The notes under the pieces are model-generated. The model was not told where the DNA came from and ran no database searches. It worked only from the letters and a program-made list of their open reading frames with translations. Shown here piece after piece: positions 17,830 through 24,951 of a DNA stretch of 64,000 bases; within the stretch, counting starts at the first letter, position 1; the number at the start of each line of letters is the position of its first letter. The translations under genes were made by a program, and so were the position numbers. The stretch lies in NCBI RefSeq assembly GCF_019733355.1, contig NZ_JAIHLQ010000038.1:1-64000 (forward strand), written 5' to 3'. This DNA comes from Pseudomonas baetica. GTDB taxonomy: Bacteria; Pseudomonadota; Gammaproteobacteria; Pseudomonadales; Pseudomonadaceae.

Positions 17830-18761
17830 GAGTTGGCGTAGTAAGTACGGATGAGGTGCAAAAGGCGTTGTTCACTGAGCTTCTTGCACCACTGGTCGGC
17901 GACCTGATCATGTATGACGTTTCGCATGCGAAAGATGGCGACCTGGAAATCAGCAATGCACATATCCTGCTGATAGACATGGCGGACTCGAACGTCGTGG
18001 AATGTGAGGAGGTGATGGAGGCACTGGGCCGCGAAGAGCCCATCTGTCTTGTGCACGATAAGAATCTGTATGCCATGGCTCAACGTGATCGTATCTCATG
18101 GCGAAACCGTACGATCGAAGAAATCAAATTGGCTCTGCCTGACCTAGCCAACGAATTGGATGAAAAAAAGGATGAGGCGGACAATAAGAACGTGCCCGAC
18201 CTTTGGATCATTGGTGCGAGCTCAGGTGGACCGCAGGCGCTGCGTCAGTTCTTTGGTGATCTTCCAAGGATGCCCATTTCAATTTTCGTTGCCCAGCACA
18301 TGTCAGAAGCTGGATACAGTCAGATGCTGGCACGCTTGAAGGATGTTGCTCCGGGGTGGGGAGTTCAATCAGCGGAGTCAGGCATGAAAATCAAGCCTAA
18401 CTCCGTGTACCTGGTTCCGCGCGATAACACGATTGTGATCAATGCTGGTGTGATCCACCTTCAGCCATACAGCGCTCAATCTGTGTCATTCAACCCATGC
18501 ATAGATGCAGTGATTCGTTCTGTCTTCGACTGTCACCCGCACCTCGGGGTGATCATTTTGTCAGGCATGGGAATGGATGGGTCTGGTGGGATCAGAACGA
18601 TCAAGGGCAAAGCAAAAATGATCATGGCCCAAGATCACGAATCATCTGGGGCTAAGAGTATGCCGGACACTGCTCGCAATACCGGCGCGGTTCAGTATTC
18701 GGCGAACCCTGAGGGACTGGCCCGAAAGCTTGCCCAAATTTACGGACAAAAAACATTCTGA
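17826..18761 (+). CDS. chpB: CheB-type methylesterase ChpB
   Basis: 311 aa. The C-terminal 190 residues are a methylesterase: catalytic Ser in IIGASSGGPQAL, His in FVAQHMSEAGYS and Asp in SGMGMDGSGG. The N-terminal 110 residues take the place of a receiver domain but lack a clear phosphoacceptor context (ILLIDMADSNV retains an Asp). It removes receptor methyl groups in opposition to PilK. It overlaps chpA by 4 bp and is the last gene of the operon. A GCATGC palindrome lies in its N-terminal part. Confidence 0.88.
   Translation: MRVGVVSTDEVQKALFTELLAPLVGDLIMYDVSHAKDGDLEISNAHILLIDMADSNVVECEEVMEALGREEPICLVHDKNLYAMAQRDRISWRNRTIEEIKLALPDLANELDEKKDEADNKNVPDLWIIGASSGGPQALRQFFGDLPRMPISIFVAQHMSEAGYSQMLARLKDVAPGWGVQSAESGMKIKPNSVYLVPRDNTIVINAGVIHLQPYSAQSVSFNPCIDAVIRSVFDCHPHLGVIILSGMGMDGSGGIRTIKGKAKMIMAQDHESSGAKSMPDTARNTGAVQYSANPEGLARKLAQIYGQKTF
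17919..17937. promoter_or_regulatory. parS-like palindrome inside chpB
   Basis: GTTTCGCATGCGAAAGAT, a perfect 14-bp palindrome with one extended arm, coding for VSHAKD. It is the rightmost good copy of the cluster. Confidence 0.5.
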
Positions 18762-18764
18762 TTC

Positions 18765-18793
18765 AAAGGCTACCCAAGGGTAGCCTTTTTTTT
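18765..18793 (+). terminator. Terminator of the chemosensory operon
   Basis: AAGGCTACCC, AA, GGGTAGCCTT followed by a run of T directly after the chpB stop codon. A textbook intrinsic terminator; the T run also allows partial function on the opposite strand. Confidence 0.9.
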
Positions 18794-18799
18794 CGAGAG

Positions 18800-19099
18800 T
18801 TAGTTGTTGTGCCGGTTGGGAGCGGAACGAAGCAAGTCACCGATTGCCGTACGCTGATCTTCAACGCAGCGGCTTGCGACTTCATGAATTAAGTCCAGGG
18901 CGCCTGGATTCGAAGTGGCAATCAAGTCCAGGAGAAACTGCAACTGCTGATCTGAGTCGACGGGGTAGTCGGCAGGTGGGAATTCAGCCCTGAGAAGCGT
19001 CTGAGGTCCCATTTTTGTGGTCACCTGTATGCAGGTATTCGGCATCAGGGTAGCGAAATTGCGTAGGAGGGGAGAGGTATTGATTTGAACGCTTGGCAT
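18800..19099 (-). CDS. Hypothetical protein, 99 aa
   Basis: I do not recognise this protein. It is soluble and mixed in composition, with one Cys pair (CIQ and CVED). It ends 6 bp from the chemosensory terminator on the opposite strand. A TTCTGGCAC upstream motif lies about 45 bp before its ATG, which supports it being an expressed gene. Confidence 0.6.
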   Translation of the reverse strand: MPSVQINTSPLLRNFATLMPNTCIQVTTKMGPQTLLRAEFPPADYPVDSDQQLQFLLDLIATSNPGALDLIHEVASRCVEDQRTAIGDLLRSAPNRHNN

Positions 19100-19119
19100 A
19101 GTGTGATCCTCATGGTCGG

Positions 19120-19152
19120 GACCACTCTATGCGCTAAATCACGTGCCAGAAG
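19120..19152 (-). promoter_or_regulatory. Class A upstream motif (TTCTGGCACG)
   Basis: TTCTGGCACGTG, then ATAGAGTGG 12 bases after the GGCAC. Located in front of the 99 aa gene, overlapping the end of the TraU-like gene. Confidence 0.5.
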
Positions 19153-19156
19153 CCCA

Positions 19157-20158
19157 TCAGCCACACGTTTGTGGAGTACAGAAACCCATGATCTCATCAT
19201 AGGATTTGCAGCAAACAACTGGGACCCACCACACAAAGGTATAGATCTCCTCCAGCGATACTGGCCACAACCGCATCTGGGTATCCAGAAGCAAGCTACC
19301 AGCCTCAAACCCTACAGTTACCCCTGGTGACGTCTGCTGAAGCTTTCCGACCGAAAGAGAGGCATTGAAAGGGAAAGAACCAACAGAAAAGCCACTGACA
19401 TGAATTGCTCGGTAGGCAGCCTTTCCTGCGGCAATTGCCGCATTGTCATCGTGATCAGCCATTTGCCGCGGATAAAGGGCTCCCCACCTGGTGCCTATGC
19501 AGATCTCCGACCCAAAAAGGGAAACGCTGGATGTCAGAGGATTTGTGCATGCCACCATACCCAAGGCGGAAGCAACACCGATATCTCTGCACCCGGTGTT
19601 CCAAGTGGGGTCAAATTCAGTGTCATAGATCATTTTTGGAAAGCAACTAGGCAAGGCTTGGTTGAACGCATTGAGCGCTTTGCTTTGGAGGACATTAGAT
19701 GCCGCTCCGCATACATCAAGGATATTGGTCAACCCAACATTCGAGGTCCGAGCCATATCAGGCCCGCAAAGCTTGCAGCTTTGATAGGCCATAGCGATAT
19801 CAAGGGCCCAGTCAGGGATCTCCCAAAGTCGCACATGCATTGAGGTGTAGTCGTTGTTATCAGTGCCGGCACTGAGCGGACCGCTGATGGGCTGACCCAA
19901 GGCGGTATCGCCCCCGCCTTTGATCACTTCACAGATGGCTACAGGCTGATAGTGGGACACGATGAGGTAATCCTCACACCACCAGCAACAAGGGCCATAA
20001 ACCATATAGCTGAGGGTGACAGGATCAATGACAAGAAGGGTCGCTAGTGATGTTACTGCAGCTTCGGCATCTTCCGGCTTAAGCCCAAGGCCCAGACCAG
20101 ACGCAGCTGCTAGAGCGGTAACCGCAGAAAGCTTGTTGAATTCGCGTCGAGTGGTCAT
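19157..20158 (-). CDS. TraU-like transfer protein with twin-arginine signal
   Basis: 333 aa from the ATG at 20158, behind TTTGGAGATTGGG. It begins with TTRREFNKLSAVTALAAASG, a twin-arginine export signal. The mature part is Trp- and Cys-rich: PCCWWCEDYL, SHYQPVAICEVIKGGG, LCGPD and a C-terminal VVCCKSYDEIMG. The YxPVxxxEV segment and the Cys pattern recall the TraU family of F-like and ICE transfer systems, periplasmic proteins needed for pilus assembly. The family call is from pattern only. No other transfer gene lies beside it. A class B motif lies just upstream. Confidence 0.55.
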   Translation of the reverse strand: MTTRREFNKLSAVTALAAASGLGLGLKPEDAEAAVTSLATLLVIDPVTLSYMVYGPCCWWCEDYLIVSHYQPVAICEVIKGGGDTALGQPISGPLSAGTDNNDYTSMHVRLWEIPDWALDIAMAYQSCKLCGPDMARTSNVGLTNILDVCGAASNVLQSKALNAFNQALPSCFPKMIYDTEFDPTWNTGCRDIGVASALGMVACTNPLTSSVSLFGSEICIGTRWGALYPRQMADHDDNAAIAAGKAAYRAIHVSGFSVGSFPFNASLSVGKLQQTSPGVTVGFEAGSLLLDTQMRLWPVSLEEIYTFVWWVPVVCCKSYDEIMGFCTPQTCG

Positions 20159-20179
20159 CCCAATCTCCAAAAAGGAATC

Positions 20180-20212
20180 TTTACCTAATAGTGGAGTTGG
20201 AGTGCCCTAAAA
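20180..20212 (-). promoter_or_regulatory. Class B upstream motif of the TraU-like gene
   Basis: Minus strand: TTAGGGCAC, nine bases, ACTATTAGG, then TAAAGA. It ends about 25 bp before the start of the TraU-like gene. Confidence 0.6.
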
Positions 20213-20216
20213 CGGG

Positions 20217-20591
20217 CTAAGGAATGTTGGTTACGGGTACGTGCGAAGGCCAATGCAACGCATCGGCCGTATCGTCAGAGTCGCACCCTTGCCCTACGCC
20301 CAAGGCAGCAGCGATCTTGACGGATAAGTGGTAGCCAGCTTCCAGGTCTGGAGATGGATCAAGAACCGATACCGTGGAGTCTGGATTGGCCGCCTGGTAC
20401 AAATAGCCAAGGGGGTTTCGGACTAAGCCACAGCTAGATCGCCCATCATTGTGTTCGAGAGCGACGCAAGGTCCAGAGGTACAGTTCAAGTAGGTGCTGG
20501 CCAGCATGCAAGGTTCAACCGTGCAGCAATAGCCACATCCGTTGCAGGGCTGACCCAATCTAGGTTTTGAGAGGGTAAAGGGATTGATCAT
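20217..20591 (-). CDS. Cys-cluster protein, 124 aa
   Basis: Contains CNGCGYCCTVEPC near residues 16-28 and further Cys (CTSGPC, SCG), the pattern of the YkgJ-type zinc or iron chelating domain. The function of that domain is not known. It lies between the TraU-like gene and an unknown gene on the same strand; the class B motif falls just after its stop, so the downstream gene has its own signal. Confidence 0.65.
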   Translation of the reverse strand: MINPFTLSKPRLGQPCNGCGYCCTVEPCMLASTYLNCTSGPCVALEHNDGRSSCGLVRNPLGYLYQAANPDSTVSVLDPSPDLEAGYHLSVKIAAALGVGQGCDSDDTADALHWPSHVPVTNIP

Positions 20592-20621
20592 TATGGAGTC
20601 GACCTCCCACTCAATGTCGAG

Positions 20622-21170
20622 TCAATTTAGGGCGAATGACATGCCACGGAATGGAACACTCACCAAAGGCGCCTGACCATCGAGGCTCATATCTTCGTCA
20701 AATGAGGGGTTCATAACGTGCACAGTGGGGTCGGAAGCGTCCATCCGGACAAGCACGAGCACTCGCTCTGCGTCAGTCTGTGGACAGCGGCCTGTAACGT
20801 AGACATCGTGCTCAGATACGTAAGCGCAGATTCGACTGCGATACCGGTCCGCCCCGAACTCGCCCTTTCGCGGTTTAAGCGCAACAAGCGCACCTGATAC
20901 GTTCATTGAGAGGTCGTGCTGTACCTCAAACATCAAATCGCCAACCTGGGCTTGGCCCTCAGTGCTCCAAACATCACCCTCAAACGAGAAGGAGGCTTCC
21001 CCCGTCTCACCCATGGCGGTTTCAGCTTGGAGGAGCTGCTTGAACTGAGCGAGTGCCATCGCGCAAAACTCCTCAGCATTGACATGCGCGGGGAGTGTGA
21101 CGTTAAGCACACCATTGAAGTTTACTGGAAGGCTGATGCTTTGGGTCTGTTCGCTGCGTACTGTGTTCAT
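20622..21170 (-). CDS. Hypothetical protein, 182 aa
   Basis: Not recognised. The ATG at 21170 is chosen since AAGGG lies 6 bp upstream and the longer frame crosses an upstream motif. The N-terminus (SISLPVNFNGVLNVTLP) looks like beta strands, followed by one helix and further strands. No signal peptide. Probably cotranscribed with the Cys-cluster gene 30 bp downstream. Confidence 0.6.
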   Translation of the reverse strand: MNTVRSEQTQSISLPVNFNGVLNVTLPAHVNAEEFCAMALAQFKQLLQAETAMGETGEASFSFEGDVWSTEGQAQVGDLMFEVQHDLSMNVSGALVALKPRKGEFGADRYRSRICAYVSEHDVYVTGRCPQTDAERVLVLVRMDASDPTVHVMNPSFDEDMSLDGQAPLVSVPFRGMSFALN

Positions 21171-21194
21171 GGTGATGCCCTTGAGAGAATGACT

Positions 21195-21226
21195 TGAGTA
21201 TCCGCTCAGCGAGCTGTGCCACCAGC
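21195..21226 (-). promoter_or_regulatory. Class A-like upstream motif (TGGTGGCACAGCT)
   Basis: TGGTGGCACAGCTCGC, then GATACT, 30-50 bp before the 182 aa gene. The same TGGTGGCACAGCT string precedes the DNA ligase gene at 62.87 kb. Confidence 0.45.
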
Positions 21227-21243
21227 GAAAACCACATAAAATG

Positions 21244-21276
21244 GGGTAGTGGGTGGCCACTATTAGGGTATTAGCA
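21244..21276 (+). promoter_or_regulatory. Class B upstream motif overlapping a false start
   Basis: GGGTAG, nine bases, ACTATTAGG, then GTATTA. The longest reading frame for the next gene would start inside this motif at a GTG; the motif argues for the later start. Confidence 0.55.
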
Positions 21277-21291
21277 ACGGGAGAATTTGTC

Positions 21292-21747
21292 GTGATTGAT
21301 GTGCCATCGAATTTGATTTGGATTGTAGGCTTAGTGTTGCTCGTAATTGCCTTGGCGTTCCTTTGGAACCTGAAGCTGAGCAACCATGCGTCCGAGGCGC
21401 AGCATTATGAGCATCCTCCTGAATTGTCGCATCCAGTGAATGAGGTACGGAGATACAAAGGCATGCCGGTTCTTGCGCCCGCGCCACCTCCTGTAGAGAT
21501 CATCCTGGAAACTGAAACAGTTACTGTAGAGGAGGTCAAAACGGAAGAGTCCAAAATCGACAACCTCAATGAGGTGCCTGACTGCGAGGATGCGGAACGC
21601 ATGCTTTCGCTGGCATGGAAACTTGAGGTGAACGGTGATTTTGAAGGTCGTGATGAGTTCGCAGGCATGGTCGTAGAGAAACAGGATGCGTCACCACGTC
21701 AACGAGACCGTGCCCAAGCCATGTTGCGCCGTGACAGCATGGCCTGA
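21292..21747 (+). CDS. Small single-pass membrane protein
   Basis: 151 aa from the GTG at 21292 (GGGAG eight bases upstream). One N-terminal transmembrane helix near residues 7-24 (WIVGLVLLVIALAFLW) is followed by an acidic, Pro/Val/Glu-rich cytoplasmic tail. Its function is unknown. It overlaps the convergent 122 aa gene by about 50 bp. Confidence 0.6.
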   Translation: MIDVPSNLIWIVGLVLLVIALAFLWNLKLSNHASEAQHYEHPPELSHPVNEVRRYKGMPVLAPAPPPVEIILETETVTVEEVKTEESKIDNLNEVPDCEDAERMLSLAWKLEVNGDFEGRDEFAGMVVEKQDASPRQRDRAQAMLRRDSMA

Positions 21748-22067
21748 AAACCTTGAACATCTTCAGATGCCTGGAAGTCCTCAACAGAGTGACCGAGCAT
21801 CGTTGAGAAATCCTCATCGAATCGATCCCCAGTCGGACTCTTGCGCCACTTACACGCCCCCGATGAGACCGTAACGACACAGTCACTGATTCGCTGGATA
21901 CCTACCAGGCAATCAATGCACTTGATGGCCATTAAGGACACGTTCGAGGCCGATGATCGAATCGTGAAATAAACCTGCCCGTTACTCATAAGATCGGCCC
22001 CCACGAAGGTTCCCATAACGCCCTGGACTTCTACGTCGGCCCCAGGAAGAGGCAAGCGATCGTTCAC
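21699..22067 (-). CDS. Hypothetical protein, 122 aa
   Basis: Starts at a GTG that overlaps the sigma-factor stop codon by 4 bp, so it is translationally coupled to it and is the third gene of a dnaN-sigma operon. The N-terminus (LPGADVEVQGVMGTFVG) looks like a small beta barrel. Translational coupling suggests a partner or regulator of the sigma factor, such as an anti-sigma, but nothing in the sequence shows this. Its 3' end overlaps the opposite gene. Confidence 0.55.
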   Translation of the reverse strand: MNDRLPLPGADVEVQGVMGTFVGADLMSNGQVYFTIRSSASNVSLMAIKCIDCLVGIQRISDCVVTVSSGACKWRKSPTGDRFDEDFSTMLGHSVEDFQASEDVQGFQAMLSRRNMAWARSR

Positions 22068-23665
22068 ATGTCACCCCACATTTCGAAGAGCGTCTCAGCG
22101 AATTCAGAGTCGCGAATTTTACTCAAAGCCTGGATCTCCAACTGACGCACTCGTTCTTTCGAGAGGTTCATTTCGACCGATAGTTCTGCCAAGGTTTTTT
22201 CACGGGCGTCGCCCATGCCGAAGCGATTGACGATTACGAAGATCTCGCGCTGAGTTAGAACGTCTCCCAGGGCGCTTTCTACAAACTGGCGCATGCTGTC
22301 TTCTTCGATCTCAGACATGAAATCGTTGTTGGTGTCAGCGAGCAGCTCATGAAGGCCATCTGCATCTGAAGAGTCAGTGCCCTGGAACGCTGTGTCGAGC
22401 GATCTCTGACCGCCGGCGAAGTGGACAAGGTCACGAACAACGTCCTGCTCCAGCTTCGTTGCCTCGGCCAGGGAATTGATAGACACGTTTGGCTGATCAC
22501 GAAGCATATTAGAAATCATGCGACGGTGTTTATGCATACCTTCGGGTAGGCGGATGGACTCTTGGTCAGCCAGATCTCGACTGATGGATACATTGATCCA
22601 AGTGAGCGCGATCGTCGAGAAACGGAAACCCATCTCAGGCGCAAATCTGTAAACCGCACGAGTCAATCCCATGTTGGCTGCAGACCGAGCAATTTCCTTG
22701 TCCGCAAAACGGAAGCGGCCGATTTGCTGCTCTACCAGACGAACATTTGCATTGGTGAAGATATCAGCGCATTTCTCAATATCACGATCAACGCGGTTGA
22801 AAACGGACCACGCGGAAAGAATCTCAATGGCTGGTGCTTCGCCGGTGGACGCAGCGTCAAGGATTGCTTGCTGACGGCTGGTGATACCGAGACGGAGTTT
22901 CTTCATCGCAGCTGGGGGGAAAAGCTTAAGCTCATAGCCGCCAGAGATCAGTAATGCCGGAATCAGCTTAGGTGATGTCCAGTTGCCAGAGATGATCCCT
23001 TCAACCTTGATCTTAGAAATCCGAACCTCGTCGCAGATAAACTTGATCAGATCACGAGTGCGAGCACTCAACTCCTTGCAGTTGACGCGAAATTGATCAG
23101 CCGCACGATTCAAGATGTAGTCGTATGGAACGATCTCAGCGAGTTTCAAACGCAGCTCATCGCGAACAGCAGCGCTGAAGAGAGTGCCGTCCATGCCTTC
23201 GGCCGCATAGCCCCGCAATTCGCTAATCAGGGTTCGGATCGTGTTCAGCTTGCGTCGAACAAGTGAGGCGAATTTCTGATCAGCAATAGCCTTTGCATTC
23301 TTGTGAGCCTCTTTGGCTGAGTAGTCGCCTTCAGGCAGGGTACCAACACGTAACCAGGCACCGTCGTGGTAGATCAGCGCAACCGCTTTGTCGACCTTGT
23401 CCTTCTCGCCCATGGCATCCCAGATCTCCTTGACCATCGAAGAGACAATGCTCGTATCGACGGCCAATGCCCGTACCAGGTCCAGTTGACCCATGAGGAT
23501 CCGGAAGCCCAGAGCTTGCTCATCTTGAGCGCTCAGGAGCCCCTTTGGGCCATCGAGGCTTGGAAGTGCCGGGGTCTGGGTAGGCAGATCGAAGCCCCTA
23601 CCAATACGTGGCTCTGCCGGGCTTTGGTGTTGTGTTGAAAGCTGGATCGCAACATTGCTCATCAT
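22064..23665 (-). CDS. Plasmid-encoded primary-type sigma-70 factor (divergent)
   Basis: 533 aa. The last 240 residues carry the sigma core: NANVRLV and a region 2.1-2.3 equivalent (MGLTRAVYRFAPEMGFRFST), region 2.4 (ALTWINVSISRDLADQ), a linker, and region 4 (LTQREIFVIVNRFG then LSKERVRQLEIQALSKIR). The N-terminal 290 residues take the place of regions 1.2 and the non-conserved region. In region 2.4 the Gln and Thr that read the -10 element in E. coli sigma-70 appear as Val and Ser, and the Trp pair is Thr-Trp. The -35 helix is well kept. It lies 20 bp after dnaN in one operon. Likely target: the plasmid's own upstream motifs (inference). Confidence 0.85.
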   Translation of the reverse strand: MMSNVAIQLSTQHQSPAEPRIGRGFDLPTQTPALPSLDGPKGLLSAQDEQALGFRILMGQLDLVRALAVDTSIVSSMVKEIWDAMGEKDKVDKAVALIYHDGAWLRVGTLPEGDYSAKEAHKNAKAIADQKFASLVRRKLNTIRTLISELRGYAAEGMDGTLFSAAVRDELRLKLAEIVPYDYILNRAADQFRVNCKELSARTRDLIKFICDEVRISKIKVEGIISGNWTSPKLIPALLISGGYELKLFPPAAMKKLRLGITSRQQAILDAASTGEAPAIEILSAWSVFNRVDRDIEKCADIFTNANVRLVEQQIGRFRFADKEIARSAANMGLTRAVYRFAPEMGFRFSTIALTWINVSISRDLADQESIRLPEGMHKHRRMISNMLRDQPNVSINSLAEATKLEQDVVRDLVHFAGGQRSLDTAFQGTDSSDADGLHELLADTNNDFMSEIEEDSMRQFVESALGDVLTQREIFVIVNRFGMGDAREKTLAELSVEMNLSKERVRQLEIQALSKIRDSEFAETLFEMWGDM

Positions 23666-23684
23666 TTATCTCCAGAGCCTGGCC

Positions 23685-24794
23685 CTATAGGCGTACCGGC
23701 ATCAATACGAAACTGTGTGATGGCAAGTCTCGAGCTCTTAGGAGCGTGCCAGAAGCAGCTCCGGAAAAAATCACATCGATCTCGGCGGCTCCAAGAGAAC
23801 GTACAATTTCCCCAGCCAGCTGGCCGTTGAAACCAATCTCCAGCGGCTCCGCGTTGTAGTCGCATGCGAGAACATCGTCGGCCAGGTCTTCGGCCTTACC
23901 GCCCACTGACTGGATCGAAATGGACTCGGCGGAAACTGCGAGGCGCACCAAGGAAACTGCACCTTCGGACAAGAGCCCGACACGGGCCATAGCACCAGCA
24001 AATTCGTCGCGGACAATGCGGGCGACGTCGCCTTGCTCAGCAGCTGCTAACAGCTTGCGGTAGTCAGGGAATTTTCCTTCAACTAGCTTCGTGTGTAGTA
24101 CGCCACCCTCTCGAGTGAAGCGCGCCATGCTGCCAGAGGTTGAAACCCGAACACTTCCGGTGCCAACGAATTGGCAAACATCCTCAATGCAGCTGCTCGG
24201 CAGGATGAAGTTTTGCATCGGTTCACCAGTCACAGGTACTTCAGTGACACCCAGGCGAAGTCCATCAGCGGCAGCGAGGGTCATGAGCCCCTGTTGGAAA
24301 TCGAACAGAATGCCGTTGAGCATCACCCGAACGTCATTACGGGCAGCACAGAAGCCCACTTGATGAACTGCGGTACTGAGGGTACTACCAGCGATGTTCA
24401 GCTCACCCTTGCTCTGGTCGGCAGTGAACTCCATGACGGGAAAGTGATCGGCAGGAATTGTGGCGAGAGTGAAGCGCGATCGCGCAGCTGAAATCACGAG
24501 CTTAGGCTCGGCAAACTGGATGGAAACCATCGCATCTTTTGCCAGAGCTGAAACCACTTGGTCGAACTTGACTGCCGGGACGCAGACAGCAAACCCATCG
24601 CCCTGCAGGGTGAACAGATCGGCTGGGATGGTTAGGCTCATTTGCTTCTGGCCGTTATGAGCAGACAGCACCAAACCTGAGGCATCTACCTGTATCAAAA
24701 AGTGACCGTAGACGTCAGTGGCTTTGCGCTGGGGTACACGTGCAACGGTTTTGAGGTAGTGAGCTAGATCGGAACACTTGATGGAGAATTTCAT
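23685..24794 (-). CDS. dnaN: DNA polymerase III sliding clamp (beta), plasmid copy
   Basis: 369 aa, the normal beta-clamp length. It starts with MKFSIKCSDLAHYLKTVARV, has the three repeated clamp domains, and ends in SHSFVLMPVRL, the usual hydrophobic C-terminal end. The clamp tethers polymerase to DNA and recruits ligase and repair proteins. A plasmid copy could serve the plasmid replisome or alter the host clamp pool. It is followed by the sigma-factor gene. Two DnaA boxes and a class A motif lie in its 157-bp upstream gap. An internal TTCTGGCACGC near the 3' end could start a sigma-only transcript. Confidence 0.93.
   Translation of the reverse strand: MKFSIKCSDLAHYLKTVARVPQRKATDVYGHFLIQVDASGLVLSAHNGQKQMSLTIPADLFTLQGDGFAVCVPAVKFDQVVSALAKDAMVSIQFAEPKLVISAARSRFTLATIPADHFPVMEFTADQSKGELNIAGSTLSTAVHQVGFCAARNDVRVMLNGILFDFQQGLMTLAAADGLRLGVTEVPVTGEPMQNFILPSSCIEDVCQFVGTGSVRVSTSGSMARFTREGGVLHTKLVEGKFPDYRKLLAAAEQGDVARIVRDEFAGAMARVGLLSEGAVSLVRLAVSAESISIQSVGGKAEDLADDVLACDYNAEPLEIGFNGQLAGEIVRSLGAAEIDVIFSGAASGTLLRARDLPSHSFVLMPVRL
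23733..23755 (-). promoter_or_regulatory. Class A motif inside the 3' end of dnaN
   Basis: TTCTGGCACGCTCCTAAGAG within dnaN, about 80 bp before the sigma-factor start. The reading frame (Ser-Gly-Thr-Leu) explains the bases too, so this may be chance. Confidence 0.3.
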
Positions 24795-24815
24795 GGGCTA
24801 ATCCCTTTGAGGTAT

Positions 24816-24850
24816 TGCCCATAATTACTGCCAAAAGAATGTGCCAGAAT
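24816..24850 (-). promoter_or_regulatory. Class A upstream motif of dnaN
   Basis: TTCTGGCAC, 17 bases from CTGGCA, then TTATGG and GCAATA, 25 bp before the dnaN start. It shares the inner CTTTTGG with the motif at 58.57 kb. Confidence 0.55.
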
Positions 24851-24914
24851 CAGTCGTGCTGATCAATTATTAACCACATCCTTTGAGGGTTGTTACCGTA
24901 TGAGTTGCGGAGGG

Positions 24915-24949
24915 TTATGCACACATTTGTCCCTGGAAATTGTGGATAA
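24915..24949. promoter_or_regulatory. Pair of DnaA boxes upstream of dnaN
   Basis: TTATGCACA (24915-24923, plus) and TGTGGATAA (24941-24949, that is TTATCCACA on minus) both fit the DnaA box consensus TTATNCACA. They lie 120-155 bp before the clamp gene, facing each other. They suggest control of dnaN by host DnaA, or a DnaA-binding function in maintenance. Confidence 0.65.
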
Positions 24950-24951
24950 CA

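Noticed and set aside
23868..23881. TCGCATGCGA inside dnaN as a member of the parS-like family
   Set aside because: Only the 10-bp core matches, without A/T arms, and it is 6 kb from the cluster; could be chance, so not listed as a feature.
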